DNA of 64,000 nt, taken from Streptomyces sp. NBC_01498. Its GTDB lineage: Bacteria > Actinomycetota > Actinomycetes > Streptomycetales > Streptomycetaceae. Positions 50,577 to 58,588 of this stretch are shown piece by piece; the stretch's first letter is position 1, and each line of letters begins with the position of its first letter. The translations under genes were made by a program, and so were the position numbers. The stretch is taken from the NCBI RefSeq assembly GCF_036327775.1, contig NZ_CP109598.1, positions 3,038,001 through 3,102,000 of the forward strand, written 5' to 3'. Below the pieces are notes generated by a model. That model searched no databases. It was not told where the DNA came from and saw only the letters and a program-made list of their open reading frames with translations.

Positions 50577-50692
50577 AGCGCATTGGGAACCATGGTGCTC
50601 GCCGCACCTGCGTGCTCGCTCGTGTTTTGACGTGATGTGACGGTGCACCACCGCAGTATCGCTACGGCCGCGAATCCCGGGGAGTGCCTCGC

Positions 50693-51187
50693 ATGGGGAC
50701 GATTGGATCGACCGTGCTCGAGCCGTTAAGGCAGGGGCTTCCGCCGATCGATCCCGCGGCCGTCTCCACCTCGGCGTCCTGTGCGTTGCCCGCCCGCTAC
50801 GAAGCGGTGCGCGGGGCACGGCAGTTCACCCGGACGACGCTGCGCCAGTGGGAGCTGGACGACCGGTTCGACGACGTCGCGCTGGTGGTCTCCGAACTGG
50901 TCACCAACGCGCTGCGGCACGCGCTCCCCTCGGACACCCCGCGCGAACCCCAGGAGCCGCCCGTACGGCTGCATCTGATGCGCTGGACGACCCGGCTGGT
51001 GTGCGCGGTGCGCGATCCCAGTTACGCGGGCCCCACGGCGCGCGAGTCGGAGGAGGACTTCGCGGCGGAGTCCGGCCGGGGGCTGTTCCTGGTGGACTCC
51101 TTCAGTGACACCTGGGGCTGGCATCCGCTGGCCGGCTCGCTGCACGGCAAGGTGGTCTGGGCGCTGTTCCGGATCCCGACCGAGTGA
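50693..51187 (+). CDS. RsbW-like ATP-binding protein (HATPase_c, anti-sigma type)
   Basis: A 164-residue single-domain GHKL ATPase: ARQFTRTTLRQWELDDRFDDVALVVSELVTNALRHA (N box), a solvent loop with LVCAVRDPSYAGP, then ESGRGLFLVDSFSDTWGWHPL (G box) and GKVVWALFRIP. These Streptomyces proteins accompany XRE/DUF5753 and DUF397 genes. ATG 50693 has GGGGAG at a good distance; the earlier GTG does not. Confidence 0.9.
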   Translation: MGTIGSTVLEPLRQGLPPIDPAAVSTSASCALPARYEAVRGARQFTRTTLRQWELDDRFDDVALVVSELVTNALRHALPSDTPREPQEPPVRLHLMRWTTRLVCAVRDPSYAGPTARESEEDFAAESGRGLFLVDSFSDTWGWHPLAGSLHGKVVWALFRIPTE

Positions 51188-51201
51188 CGGCGGACGGGCC
51201 G

Positions 51202-51222
51202 CGGCGCCCGCTCCGGGCGCCG
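51202..51222. terminator. Hairpin between convergent ATPase and DUF397 genes
   Basis: CGGCGCCCG-CTC-CGGGCGCCG, a 9-bp perfect stem 15 bp after the ATPase stop; may serve both directions. Confidence 0.7.
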
Positions 51223-51266
51223 TCCGCCCCGTCCGCCCGCGCCGCGAGGCCGGCGCCCCCGGGCGG

Positions 51267-51503
51267 TCAGGCCGTCAGATAGTCGAACTCCCCGTCCTTC
51301 ACACCCGCCAGCATGGCCACGATCTCGGCCCGGGTGTACACGAGGGCGGGTCCTTCGGGATGGCGTGAATTCCGTACCGCCACACCCCCGCCGGGCAGTT
51401 TGGCGAACTCCACGCAGGACCCCTGCGAATTGCTGTGCCGGCTCTTCTTCCAGACGACTCCGTGAAGCTCGGTGGCCGCCATGCCGTTGTACGCGTGGTG
51501 CAC
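51267..51503 (-). CDS. DUF397 protein
   Basis: A 78-residue small protein with the DUF397 pattern: WKKSRHSNSQGSCVEFAKLPGGGVAVRNSRHPEGPALVYTRAEIVAMLAGVKDGEFDYL. DUF397 proteins are probable antagonists or ligands of XRE/DUF5753 regulators. GTG 51503 is preceded by GGGGAG; a second in-frame ATG at 51482 is possible. The upstream region has the same element as the ATPase gene. Confidence 0.92.
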   Translation of the reverse strand: MHHAYNGMAATELHGVVWKKSRHSNSQGSCVEFAKLPGGGVAVRNSRHPEGPALVYTRAEIVAMLAGVKDGEFDYLTA

Positions 51504-51564
51504 AGGACGCTCCCCGAGTTGCCTGGTGCAGGTGTCAACTAACTCGGATCATAGCTGTGTTCAC

Positions 51565-51594
51565 ATGCCAATGCATGAGCAGATGCACGTGCAC
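51565..51594 (-). promoter_or_regulatory. Shared ~30-bp element, copy 2 (upstream of DUF397 gene)
   Basis: Minus strand reads GTGCACGTGCATCTGC then TCATGCATTGGCAT: a perfect 16-bp match plus 8 of 14 to copy 1, ending 61 bp before the DUF397 start. Confidence 0.7.
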
Positions 51595-51767
51595 GGGGGG
51601 TGTTCTCTCGACTACAGGCTTGCGAACGTATGACCCATTCACTGAGACGCACCGAAAGCCCTTTCGGTGCCAGGGTTCCCGTACTCGTCCGGAACTCGCC
51701 GCCACACCGGGCCCGGGGCCGTCCTGCTAGCTTGGCGCGGTCCGTGGAACCGAAGGGGGACTTGACC

Positions 51768-52280
51768 ATGCGCAAGCTCGTACGCACCGGCACCGCGGTG
51801 ACCGGACTCGTCGCCGCGCTCGCTCTCATCGGGTGCGGCGGCGGGGACGGCGGAGACCCGGGTCCCGCCGCGGACAAGGGCTCCGCCGGCGCGCCCGCGC
51901 CGGGCGGATCGGCGTCCGGCGGACCGGAGGGCGGCACCGACGCGTCCACCCCGGCGACCGGCGACGACGCCAAGGGCCTCGAAGGCTCCTGGACGGGGCT
52001 GACGGACGGCAAGGCCGTCACGCTCTCCGTCAAGGAGGGCCGGGTCGCGCTCATCGCCGACAAGCACGTCTGCCAGGGCTCGGTGGAGGACATGGGCGGC
52101 GAGCCGATGCTGTCGCTCACCTGCGTCGACGGGAACACCGACCGCGCGATGGGGTCGATCGAGTCCAACGACGGCAAGTCGCTGGTGCTGTCGTGGGAGG
52201 GCGGGGCGAAGGACAGCCTCAGGAAGGCGGATCCGGGCGCGCTGCCCACCGGGCTTCCGACGGACATTCAGGCGCCCTGA
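51768..52280 (+). CDS. Putative secreted lipoprotein
   Basis: A 170-residue product with a lipoprotein signal (MRKLVRTGTAVTGLVAALALIGC, lipobox LIGC), an Ala/Gly/Pro/Ser-rich linker to about residue 65, and a small globular domain (LEGSWTGLTDGKAVTLSVKEGRVALIADKHVCQGSVEDMGGEPMLSLTCVDGNTDRAMGSIESND) with two cysteines that could pair. AAGGGGGA ribosome site. I do not recognise a characterised function; similar small lipoproteins are common in Streptomyces. Confidence 0.85.
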   Translation: MRKLVRTGTAVTGLVAALALIGCGGGDGGDPGPAADKGSAGAPAPGGSASGGPEGGTDASTPATGDDAKGLEGSWTGLTDGKAVTLSVKEGRVALIADKHVCQGSVEDMGGEPMLSLTCVDGNTDRAMGSIESNDGKSLVLSWEGGAKDSLRKADPGALPTGLPTDIQAP

Positions 52281-52312
52281 CAGAGACCGCTTTCTTCGCG
52301 CTCTCTCAAGGA

Positions 52313-52343
52313 AGGGCGCCGGACGACGGGAGTCCGACGCCCT
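52313..52343. terminator. Hairpin between convergent lipoprotein and DUF2786 genes
   Basis: 12-bp stem (52313-52324 with 52332-52343) with one mismatch and a 7-nt loop. Confidence 0.65.
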
Positions 52344-52367
52344 GCCGACGGCCTTGCGACGCCCTCC

Positions 52368-53654
52368 TTAAGAGGAGGTGACGCGGGCCCGGTCCGCCGC
52401 CGCCGTGCCGTGCGCCCAGCCCTCGCCGTCGGTCACCCCGCGCACCCTGGTCCGCACCGTTTCGGGGAACATCCGCTCGGCGCGGTCGCTGACCGCCAGG
52501 TCCCGTGCCGCGAGTACGGGCAGCAGACGGCCGTCCCCGAGCGCCGCGCGCCCGGCACCACCGGCGCCCGTACCGGCGGCGTCGGCAGCCGCTCCGGTGG
52601 CGTCCGCGTCCGCGGCGTCCGCCGTGACCCGCTCGGTGGCCGTCGCGAGCCGCTCGCCGATCCGCTGGGCGTACGCCATCAGGAACGACTGCCGGAACGT
52701 CTTCGTCCGCTTGCGTCCCGACGCCCGCTGAGCGGCCTCCGCACGGGTCATCGCCGCCGTCCCCTGCACGAGCAGCGACGTGTGCAGCAGCTCCACCACC
52801 TCCAGATCCGGCTCGAAACCGACCACGGTGGAGAAGCCGAAGCCGCTGTTCCACACCGCCCGGCAGCGGTTGGCGGAGGCGACGCAGTCAAGGAGGATCG
52901 CCTTCGCCGTCTCGTACGGGGCGTCGACCCCGATCCGGCAGGCGGCCGGCGCGTCGGCGCGGTGGGCGCGGTCGGCGAGCAGGGCCTCGTCGATGCTGTG
53001 CCGGGCCATCAGCTCCTGGGCCTTGGCACTCAGCGCCTCGGCCTCGTCGGGGAAGTCGGTGCCCTCCGCCTTGGCGAGCAGGGCGCGAATCCGGGCGAGC
53101 ATGCGCGGCTCGCCGTCGGCGGCAGGGAGATGGACGGGCGTGCCGGGCACCGGGCCCACGGCCTCGATCGCCGGGAGCCGGACGAGCAGCCGGTACAGCT
53201 CCAGCGCGGTGGTCGCGGCGGAGAACCGGTCGGCGGGCGGCGCGGCGCCCCTGCGCGCGGCTTCGAGGCCCTCGGCCGTCTCGGCGAGCTGCGCGCCCCA
53301 GCGCGGTGCCACCCGTTCGTAGCGGGCCGCCTCCGTCGCGATCAGCTCGGCGACGAGGCGTACGGGGCCGTCGCCGAGGTCCCGCTGGACGAGCCGTACG
53401 ACATCGGCGGGCTGCCAGCCGCGTTCCCAGGCCCGGCGCAGGAACTCCTCGCCCCGGCGGCGCAGTTCGGGATCGGCCGCCGGGTCGGCGGCCAGCAGGG
53501 ACGCGCCGGTGTCCAGGCCCCGGCCGCCGTCCGCCGCCGGGTCGGCGTAGAGCGCGGCGGCGAACGCGGCGTCGACCGTACGTCCCGGTGTACGCTCCCC
53601 CGCGCCGTCGCCGGCTCGGTCGCCCGCGCCTGTCCCGCCCCGTGCGTGCGGCAT
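52368..53654 (-). CDS. DUF2786 domain-containing protein
   Basis: A 428-residue protein. The DUF2786 motif is RMLARIRALLAKAEGTDFPDEAEALSAKAQELMARHSIDEALL near residues 165-210, followed by a domain containing DAPYETAKAILLDCVASANRCRAVWNSGFGFSTVVGFEPDLEVVELLHTSLLVQ and GRKRTKTFRQSFLMAYAQRIGERL. An Ala/Asp/Gly-rich disordered insertion precedes the C terminus. ATG 53654 has a GGGGAG site. Function unknown; the basic stretch suggests nucleic-acid contact, but this is a guess. Confidence 0.85.
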   Translation of the reverse strand: MPHARGGTGAGDRAGDGAGERTPGRTVDAAFAAALYADPAADGGRGLDTGASLLAADPAADPELRRRGEEFLRRAWERGWQPADVVRLVQRDLGDGPVRLVAELIATEAARYERVAPRWGAQLAETAEGLEAARRGAAPPADRFSAATTALELYRLLVRLPAIEAVGPVPGTPVHLPAADGEPRMLARIRALLAKAEGTDFPDEAEALSAKAQELMARHSIDEALLADRAHRADAPAACRIGVDAPYETAKAILLDCVASANRCRAVWNSGFGFSTVVGFEPDLEVVELLHTSLLVQGTAAMTRAEAAQRASGRKRTKTFRQSFLMAYAQRIGERLATATERVTADAADADATGAAADAAGTGAGGAGRAALGDGRLLPVLAARDLAVSDRAERMFPETVRTRVRGVTDGEGWAHGTAAADRARVTSS

Positions 53655-53821
53655 GGAACCGTCTCCCCTTGCCTCGTCGTCGTCCCGCCGGGCGATCGCC
53701 CGGCGGACCTCCCGCCCCGCGATCGTCCCGCCCCGGCCGATATGACGACGAGCGGCCGTGACGGCGAGCCGCCGTGCGGACGGGCCGCCGTCCATGGTCT
53801 CAGAGCCCCGTCGGTGGCGAG

Positions 53822-53830
53822 TTGTCCACA
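53822..53830 (+). promoter_or_regulatory. DnaA box 1 (TTGTCCACA)
   Basis: Exact Streptomyces DnaA-box consensus in the divergent region between the DUF2786 gene and the acetyltransferase gene. A second exact box follows 53 bp on, in the same orientation. Confidence 0.55.
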
Positions 53831-53874
53831 GGCTGTGTATATCGAACTACTGCACTACCTGCATACTCGGCCGG

Positions 53875-53883
53875 TTGTCCACA
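53875..53883 (+). promoter_or_regulatory. DnaA box 2 (TTGTCCACA)
   Basis: Second exact box, 53 bp (about five helical turns) from the first, in the shared context GGTTGTCCACAGGCT; 67 bp before the acetyltransferase start. Confidence 0.55.
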
Positions 53884-53949
53884 GGCTCCCCACGATTCCG
53901 GCACACCCGCCTACGGTGGTGGAACTCGCGACGAGAGGACACCACGGAG

Positions 53950-54549
53950 ATGGGCGAGAACAAGCGGCTGATGCTGTCCGGCGACTGGTATCTGCCGGAC
54001 GACGAGGAGCTGGAGGCGGAGTCCCGCCGACGGGCCGACCTGTGCGCCGCGTACAACGGGACGGGCGGTGACGGGATGCCCGGCGCGGAGGAAGGCGACC
54101 GGATCCTGCGCGAGCTGCTGGGATCGGTGGGCGAGGGCGTACGGATCCGTCCCCCGTTCCAATGTGACTTCGGCACCTACATCAGCATCGGCGCCCGTAC
54201 CTTCATCAACTTCGGCGCGGTCTTCCTCGACCCCGGGCCGATCACCGTCGGCGCGGACGTACAGATAGGGCCGAACGTCCAACTGCTCACCCCGTCCCAT
54301 GAGTTCGACACCGAGCGTCGCCGGGCGGGCTGGGAGCGGGCGCTGCCCGTGACCATCGGCGACAACGTGTGGCTCGGCGGTGGCGTGATCGTCTGTCCGG
54401 GCGTGACGATCGGCGAGAACACGGTGGTCGGCGCGGGGTCGGTGGTCACCAAGGACCTCCCGGCCGGAGTGCTGGCGGTCGGCAGCCCGGCGCGGGTGAT
54501 CCGCACGCTGGAGCGGGGCGTGGTGCCCTCGATACAGGAGTCGGAGTAG
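53950..54549 (+). CDS. Sugar O-acetyltransferase (maltose/galactoside acetyltransferase type)
   Basis: A 199-residue left-handed beta-helix enzyme: N-terminal Mac domain (MLSGDWYLPDDEELEAESRRRADLCAAYN) then hexapeptide repeats (FGTYISIGARTFINFGAVFLDPGPITVGADVQIGPNVQLLTPSHEFD...IGDNVWLGGGVIVCPGVTIGENTVVGAGSVVTKDLPAGVLAVGSPARVIR). The catalytic His is in TPSHEFD. It acetylates sugars from acetyl-CoA; the natural acceptor is unknown. Two DnaA boxes lie upstream. Confidence 0.93.
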   Translation: MGENKRLMLSGDWYLPDDEELEAESRRRADLCAAYNGTGGDGMPGAEEGDRILRELLGSVGEGVRIRPPFQCDFGTYISIGARTFINFGAVFLDPGPITVGADVQIGPNVQLLTPSHEFDTERRRAGWERALPVTIGDNVWLGGGVIVCPGVTIGENTVVGAGSVVTKDLPAGVLAVGSPARVIRTLERGVVPSIQESE

Positions 54550-54606
54550 GGCCGGAGCGGGCGGAGAGCCGGTTCCGTCCGTCTCCGTGCAGGTCCGGTC
54601 CGGGTA

Positions 54607-54865
54607 CGGAATCCACCGCCGGGTCCGCCCTGGGACCGGATCCGCCGCCGGGTCCGGGGACGGAACCCACCGCCGGGTCCGGGCTGGGGCCGAATCCACC
54701 GCCGGTCCGGGGACAGGATCCACCGCCGGTCCGGGTACGGAATCCACCGCCGGGTGCGGGCTGGGGCCGGATCCGCCGCCGGGTCCGGGGACGGAATCCA
54801 CCGCCGGGTCCGCCCAGGGGCCGGATCCACCGCCGGGTCCGGCCCTGGGGACAGGATCCGGGCTC
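54607..54865. repeat. Minisatellite of 24-31 bp units between convergent genes
   Basis: About ten copies of ATCCACCGCCGGGTCCGG with variable GGACGGA/GGCTGGGGCCG ends. Unit starts at 54611, 54640, 54665, 54694, 54718, 54742, 54771, 54796, 54825 and 54856 give steps of 29, 25, 29, 24, 24, 29, 25, 29 and 31. It fills the gap between the acetyltransferase and oxidoreductase genes. Confidence 0.92.
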
Positions 54866-54873
54866 CGTCCCGG

Positions 54874-55788
54874 TCAGGGCTTGATGATCAGCTTGCCGCG
54901 CGTGTGGCCCGACTCGCTGGCCGACTGGGCGTGGGCGGCCTCGGCGAGAGGGTAGGTGTCCGCGACCAGGACCCGCAGGGTGCCGTCCGTCGCCAGCCGG
55001 GCCTGTTCGGCGAGACCGCTCCCCTTCTCCTCTGGGGTGGAACCGCCTCCGGAGAAGGGCACCCCGTGCTCGGCGGCGGTCGGGTCGGCGATCGTGACGA
55101 CACGGTCCGTCGTGCCGCCGCGCAGGGTGATCGAGTCCGGCAGCGCCCCCTTGCCGGCCGTGTCGAAGACGGCGTCCACGCCCTTGGGCGTCACGGCGCG
55201 CACCCGCTCGACCAGCCCATCCCCGTAGGCCACCGGGGTGGCGCCGAGCAGCCGGACGTAGTCGTGGTTGGCCGGGGACGCGGTGCCGATGACCGTCGCG
55301 CCGCGCGCCACGGCGAGCTGGACGGCCATCGACCCGACCGATCCGGCCGCGCCGTGCACGAGGAGCGTGTCGCCCGCCCCGACGGCCAGGTCGTCCAGCA
55401 CCCGCCGGGCCGTCTCCCCGGCGACCGGCAGTGCCGCCGCCACGTCCCAGCTCAGCCCGGCCGGCTTGGGAACGACGATGTCGGCGAGGGTGTACTGGGC
55501 GTAGGCACCGCCGACGGACCAGCCGAGGACCTCGTCCCCCACGGAGAGTCCGATGACGCCGTCGCCGACGGCGTGCACGACCCCGGAGAACTCGCTGCCG
55601 GGGACGGCGGGGAATTCCGTCGGCATGACCTCCTGCATCCACCCCTTGCGGATCTTCACATCGGCCGGATTGACCCCCGCCGCCCGGACGGACGCGCGGA
55701 TCTGGCCGGGCCCCGGTTCCGGCTGCTCGATGTCCCTGAGCTGAAGCACCTCAGGGCCGCCGTACTCCTCGAAAACGATCGCCTGCAT
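54874..55788 (-). CDS. NADP-dependent quinone oxidoreductase-like MDR protein
   Basis: A 304-residue zinc-free medium-chain dehydrogenase: MQAIVFEEYGGPEVLQLRDIEQPEPGPGQI, AAGVNPADVKIRKGWM, VPGSEFSGVVHAVGDGV, and the cofactor loop LLVHGAAGSVGSMAVQLA (AAGGVG-like), ending GKLIIKP. It probably reduces quinones or enones with NADPH. The divergent upstream region contains 19-bp direct repeats. Confidence 0.92.
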   Translation of the reverse strand: MQAIVFEEYGGPEVLQLRDIEQPEPGPGQIRASVRAAGVNPADVKIRKGWMQEVMPTEFPAVPGSEFSGVVHAVGDGVIGLSVGDEVLGWSVGGAYAQYTLADIVVPKPAGLSWDVAAALPVAGETARRVLDDLAVGAGDTLLVHGAAGSVGSMAVQLAVARGATVIGTASPANHDYVRLLGATPVAYGDGLVERVRAVTPKGVDAVFDTAGKGALPDSITLRGGTTDRVVTIADPTAAEHGVPFSGGGSTPEEKGSGLAEQARLATDGTLRVLVADTYPLAEAAHAQSASESGHTRGKLIIKP

Positions 55789-55821
55789 ATCAGCCTCCGT
55801 AGAGCGATTCCGATGTGTCCG

Positions 55822-55874
55822 CCGTCATCCGTCACGATTCCGTCATTAGTCCCGACCGTCATTCGTCACGATTC
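55822..55874. repeat. 19-bp direct repeats upstream of the oxidoreductase gene
   Basis: CCGTCATCCGTCACGATTC (55822-55840) and CCGTCATTCGTCACGATTC (55856-55874), one mismatch, 34 bp apart. A partial CCGTCATT copy lies between them. They are 34-86 bp upstream of the minus-strand oxidoreductase start: candidate operators. Confidence 0.7.
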
Positions 55875-56001
55875 AGTCCGTACGAACAGATATGGATACG
55901 TTCAATGGTCCCTGTGCGCGGCCCGGTCCGCCTCTCGAATGTTCCGCGCGGGCCGGTCCGGCTCCCGCCCGTTGTCAGACCCGGCTGCGAGACTCGGACG
56001 C

Positions 56002-57732
56002 GTGATCGGACGGTGGGCCCTGGCCCCGGCGGAGGGCGGCGGCGCGTGGCTCGCGCCGCTGGGCGCGGACGCGCGCCCTGTCGGCCCCGTGCTGCGGGAG
56101 CCCGATCTCGCCGAGGCGGTCCGGGCCCGGCTGCCGGAGGTCACGCGGTGGGTGTGGCGGTCCACCGCCGAGCAGGCGCCCCGGCTGCTGGCCGCCGGGG
56201 TGCGGGTGGAGCGGTGTTACGACGTCGAGGCGGCGGAGCTGCTGCTGCTCGGCCACGAGGGGCGGCTCGGGGAGCCCCGGTCGGCCGCCGCCGCGTGGGC
56301 GCGGCTGCGGCGGCGGCCCGTACCGGCGGATCCGCGCCAGCGTGCCGCCGAGCCGGGTTCGCAGTCCGCGCTCTTCGAACCGCGGGCGGGCACGGACATC
56401 CCGTTCGAGGGGCTGCTGGAGGTGTACGCGGAGCAGCAGCGCCGGCACGACCGGGCGGAGCATCCGGGGCGGATGCGGTTGCTGACGGCGGCGGAGTCGG
56501 CGGGGATGCTGGTGGCGGCCGAGATGCACGAGGCGGGGCTGCCGTGGCGGGCGGATGTGCACCGGGCTCTGCTGGAGGAGCTGCTGGGCGAGCGGTACGC
56601 GGGCGGGGGCGAGCCCCGGCGGCTGGCCGAGCTGGCCGACCAGGTCTCGGCGGCGTTCGGGCGGCGGGTTCGACCGGATCTGCCGGCGGACGTGGTGAAG
56701 GCGTTCGGCCGGGCCGGGTTCGCGGTGAGGTCGACGCGGCGGTGGGAGCTGGCGGAGATCGACCATCCGGCGGTGGCTCCGCTGATCGAGTACAAGAAGC
56801 TGTATCGCATCTGGACGGCGCACGGCTGGAGCTGGCTCCAGGACTGGGTGCGGGACGGCCGCTTCCGGCCGGAATATCTGCCCGGCGGTACGGTCTCCGG
56901 CCGCTGGACGACCAACGGCGGCGGCGCCTTGCAGATCCCCCGGGTGATACGGGCGGCGGTGGTCGCCGACGAGGGCTGGCGGCTGGTGGTGGCCGACGCC
57001 GACCAGATGGAGCCCCGGGTGCTGGCCGCGATCTCCCGCGACCGGGGGCTGATGGAGGTCGCCGGGCACGACGACGACCTGTACCAGGTGCTGTCGGACC
57101 GGGCGTTCTCCGGCGACCGCGCCCAGGCCAAGCTCGCGCTGCTGGGCGCGGTGTACGGCCAGACCTCGGGCGACGGTCTGAAGAATCTGGCCGCCCTGCG
57201 ACGACGGTTCCCGCAGGCCGTCGCGTATGTCGACGAGGCGGCGCGGGCGGGCGAGGAGGGCCGGCTCGTACGGACGTGGCTGGGCCGGACGAGTCCGCCG
57301 GTGGCCGGCCGGGAGGACGACGGCGACGCGGGTGGACCGGGCCTCTCCGAGGAGGCCGCCGGTCCGTCGCCCGGCGACCCGTGGGCGGGTGAGGAGGTGA
57401 GCGGCGAGGGCGGGTTCACGCCGGGGTACGCGTCCTCGAACGCCCGCGCACGGGGGCGCTTCACCCGGAACTTCGTGGTGCAGGGCAGCGCGGCGGACTG
57501 GGCGCTGCTGATGCTGGCGGCGCTGCGGGGCGCGCTCGCCGGGATGCGGGCCGAGCTGGTCTTCTTCCAGCACGACGAGGTGATCGTGCACTGCCCGGAG
57601 CGGGAGGCGGCGGACGTGGCGGCGGCGATCCGAGAGGCGGGCGAGCTGGCGGGCCGGATCGCGTTCGGCGAGACCCCGGTGCGGTTCCCCTTCACCGTGG
57701 CGGTGGTGGAGCGGTACTCGGACGCCAAGTGA
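56002..57732 (+). CDS. Short family-A DNA polymerase (PolA-like paralogue)
   Basis: A 576-residue polymerase usually labelled bifunctional 3'-5' exonuclease/DNA polymerase. The palm is intact: motif A VVADADQMEPRVLAAIS, motif B DRAQAKLALLGAVYGQTSG, motif C FFQHDEVIVHCP. There is no 5' nuclease domain and no D-x-E exonuclease motif; only CYDVEAAELLL recalls an exonuclease aspartate. In motif B the E. coli Phe762 position is Leu. An acidic insertion (about 430-480) precedes NFVVQGSAADWALLML. GTG start, possibly leaderless. Confidence 0.9.
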   Translation: MIGRWALAPAEGGGAWLAPLGADARPVGPVLREPDLAEAVRARLPEVTRWVWRSTAEQAPRLLAAGVRVERCYDVEAAELLLLGHEGRLGEPRSAAAAWARLRRRPVPADPRQRAAEPGSQSALFEPRAGTDIPFEGLLEVYAEQQRRHDRAEHPGRMRLLTAAESAGMLVAAEMHEAGLPWRADVHRALLEELLGERYAGGGEPRRLAELADQVSAAFGRRVRPDLPADVVKAFGRAGFAVRSTRRWELAEIDHPAVAPLIEYKKLYRIWTAHGWSWLQDWVRDGRFRPEYLPGGTVSGRWTTNGGGALQIPRVIRAAVVADEGWRLVVADADQMEPRVLAAISRDRGLMEVAGHDDDLYQVLSDRAFSGDRAQAKLALLGAVYGQTSGDGLKNLAALRRRFPQAVAYVDEAARAGEEGRLVRTWLGRTSPPVAGREDDGDAGGPGLSEEAAGPSPGDPWAGEEVSGEGGFTPGYASSNARARGRFTRNFVVQGSAADWALLMLAALRGALAGMRAELVFFQHDEVIVHCPEREAADVAAAIREAGELAGRIAFGETPVRFPFTVAVVERYSDAK

Positions 57733-57790
57733 GCCGGTCACGCGCACGCCGACCACGAACGAACCGGTCACGAGTCCGTTCACCCGCGTG

Positions 57791-57897
57791 AACGGACCAC
57801 ACGCGAGAACCGGCCACGCGCCCGGTACGAGCCCGGTACGAGCCCGGTACGAGCCCGGTACGAGCGTACGAACGGCCCACACGCGAGAACCGGCCAC
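57791..57897. repeat. Nested repeat downstream of the polymerase gene
   Basis: Four 11-bp units GCCCGGTACGA (57820-57863) sit between two 27-bp direct repeats (57791-57817 and 57871-57897, one mismatch). The rest of the 323-bp interval before the VOC gene has no gene. Confidence 0.9.
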
Positions 57898-58055
57898 CTG
57901 AGCCGGTCAGGAGTGAACCGGCCACGCGGGTCGGCCGATTGAGGGTTGGTCCCCGCGCCCGGAACGATTTACGATCCCGGGTGGGCATCGCGCGTCGGTC
58001 ACCGGCCGGGTGAGGCGTGGAGGTTCCCGTGAGATGCCTCTGGAGGCATTCCACC

Positions 58056-58439
58056 GTGTCAGTCGAGTTGAATCACACCATCGTTCATTCCCGGGACAAC
58101 CGGGCCTCCGCCGAGTTTCTGGCGCACATCCTGGATCTGGAAGTCGGCACCGAATGGGGCCCCTTCGTTCCGGTCGACACCGGTAACAGCGTCACCCTCG
58201 ATTTCGCGACCGCCGCTCCCGAGTCCATCACCCCGCAGCATTACGCGTTCCTGGTACCCGAAGAGGACTTCGACGGGATCTTCGCGCGGATCAAGGACGC
58301 GGGGGTCGACTTCTTCGCCGATCCGCACCGGAAGCTCCCCGGCGAGATCAACCACAACCACGGCGGCCGAGGGGTCTACTTCCTCGATCCGTCGGGTCAC
58401 TACCTGGAAGTGATCACCCAGCCGTACGACACACCGTAG
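58056..58439 (+). CDS. VOC-family (glyoxalase/dioxygenase-fold) protein
   Basis: A 127-residue vicinal-oxygen-chelate protein: VELNHTIVHSRDNRASAEFLAHILDLEVGTEWGPFVPVDTGNSVTLDFA, FDGIFARIKDAGVDFFADP, NHNHGGRGVYFLDPSGHYLEVITQPY. Potential metal ligands His (LNHT), His (near QHYAF) and Glu (YLEVI) are present. GTG 58056 is preferred for its GGAGG site; a longer start at 58017 exists. Substrate unknown. Confidence 0.9.
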   Translation: MSVELNHTIVHSRDNRASAEFLAHILDLEVGTEWGPFVPVDTGNSVTLDFATAAPESITPQHYAFLVPEEDFDGIFARIKDAGVDFFADPHRKLPGEINHNHGGRGVYFLDPSGHYLEVITQPYDTP

Positions 58440-58536
58440 GGCCCGCACCGCAGGACTTCACACCGGCGGGACTGCACACCGCAGGACTGCCCCTCGGCAC
58501 CGTCGGCACCGTCAGCACCGTCGGAACTCGGAGCAG
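58440..58536. repeat. Short repeats between convergent VOC and nagZ genes
   Basis: GCACCGCAGGACT-type 13-mers (two to three copies) followed by three GGCACCGTC/AGCACCGTC 9-mers. Confidence 0.65.
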
Positions 58537-58570
58537 GGGGCGCCGGAGACCTCAGGGTCTCCGGCGCCCC
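58537..58570. terminator. Strong hairpin ending nagZ (probably bidirectional)
   Basis: Perfect 15-bp stem (58537-58551 with 58556-58570) and a TCAG tetraloop, 19 bp from the nagZ stop. Confidence 0.85.
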
Positions 58571-58588
58571 GCCCGCCCCGCGCGCCTC

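Noticed and set aside
54754..56001. Upstream in-frame extension of the polymerase gene
   Set aside because: It would span the minisatellite and lie antisense to the oxidoreductase gene; the conserved protein begins at GTG 56002.
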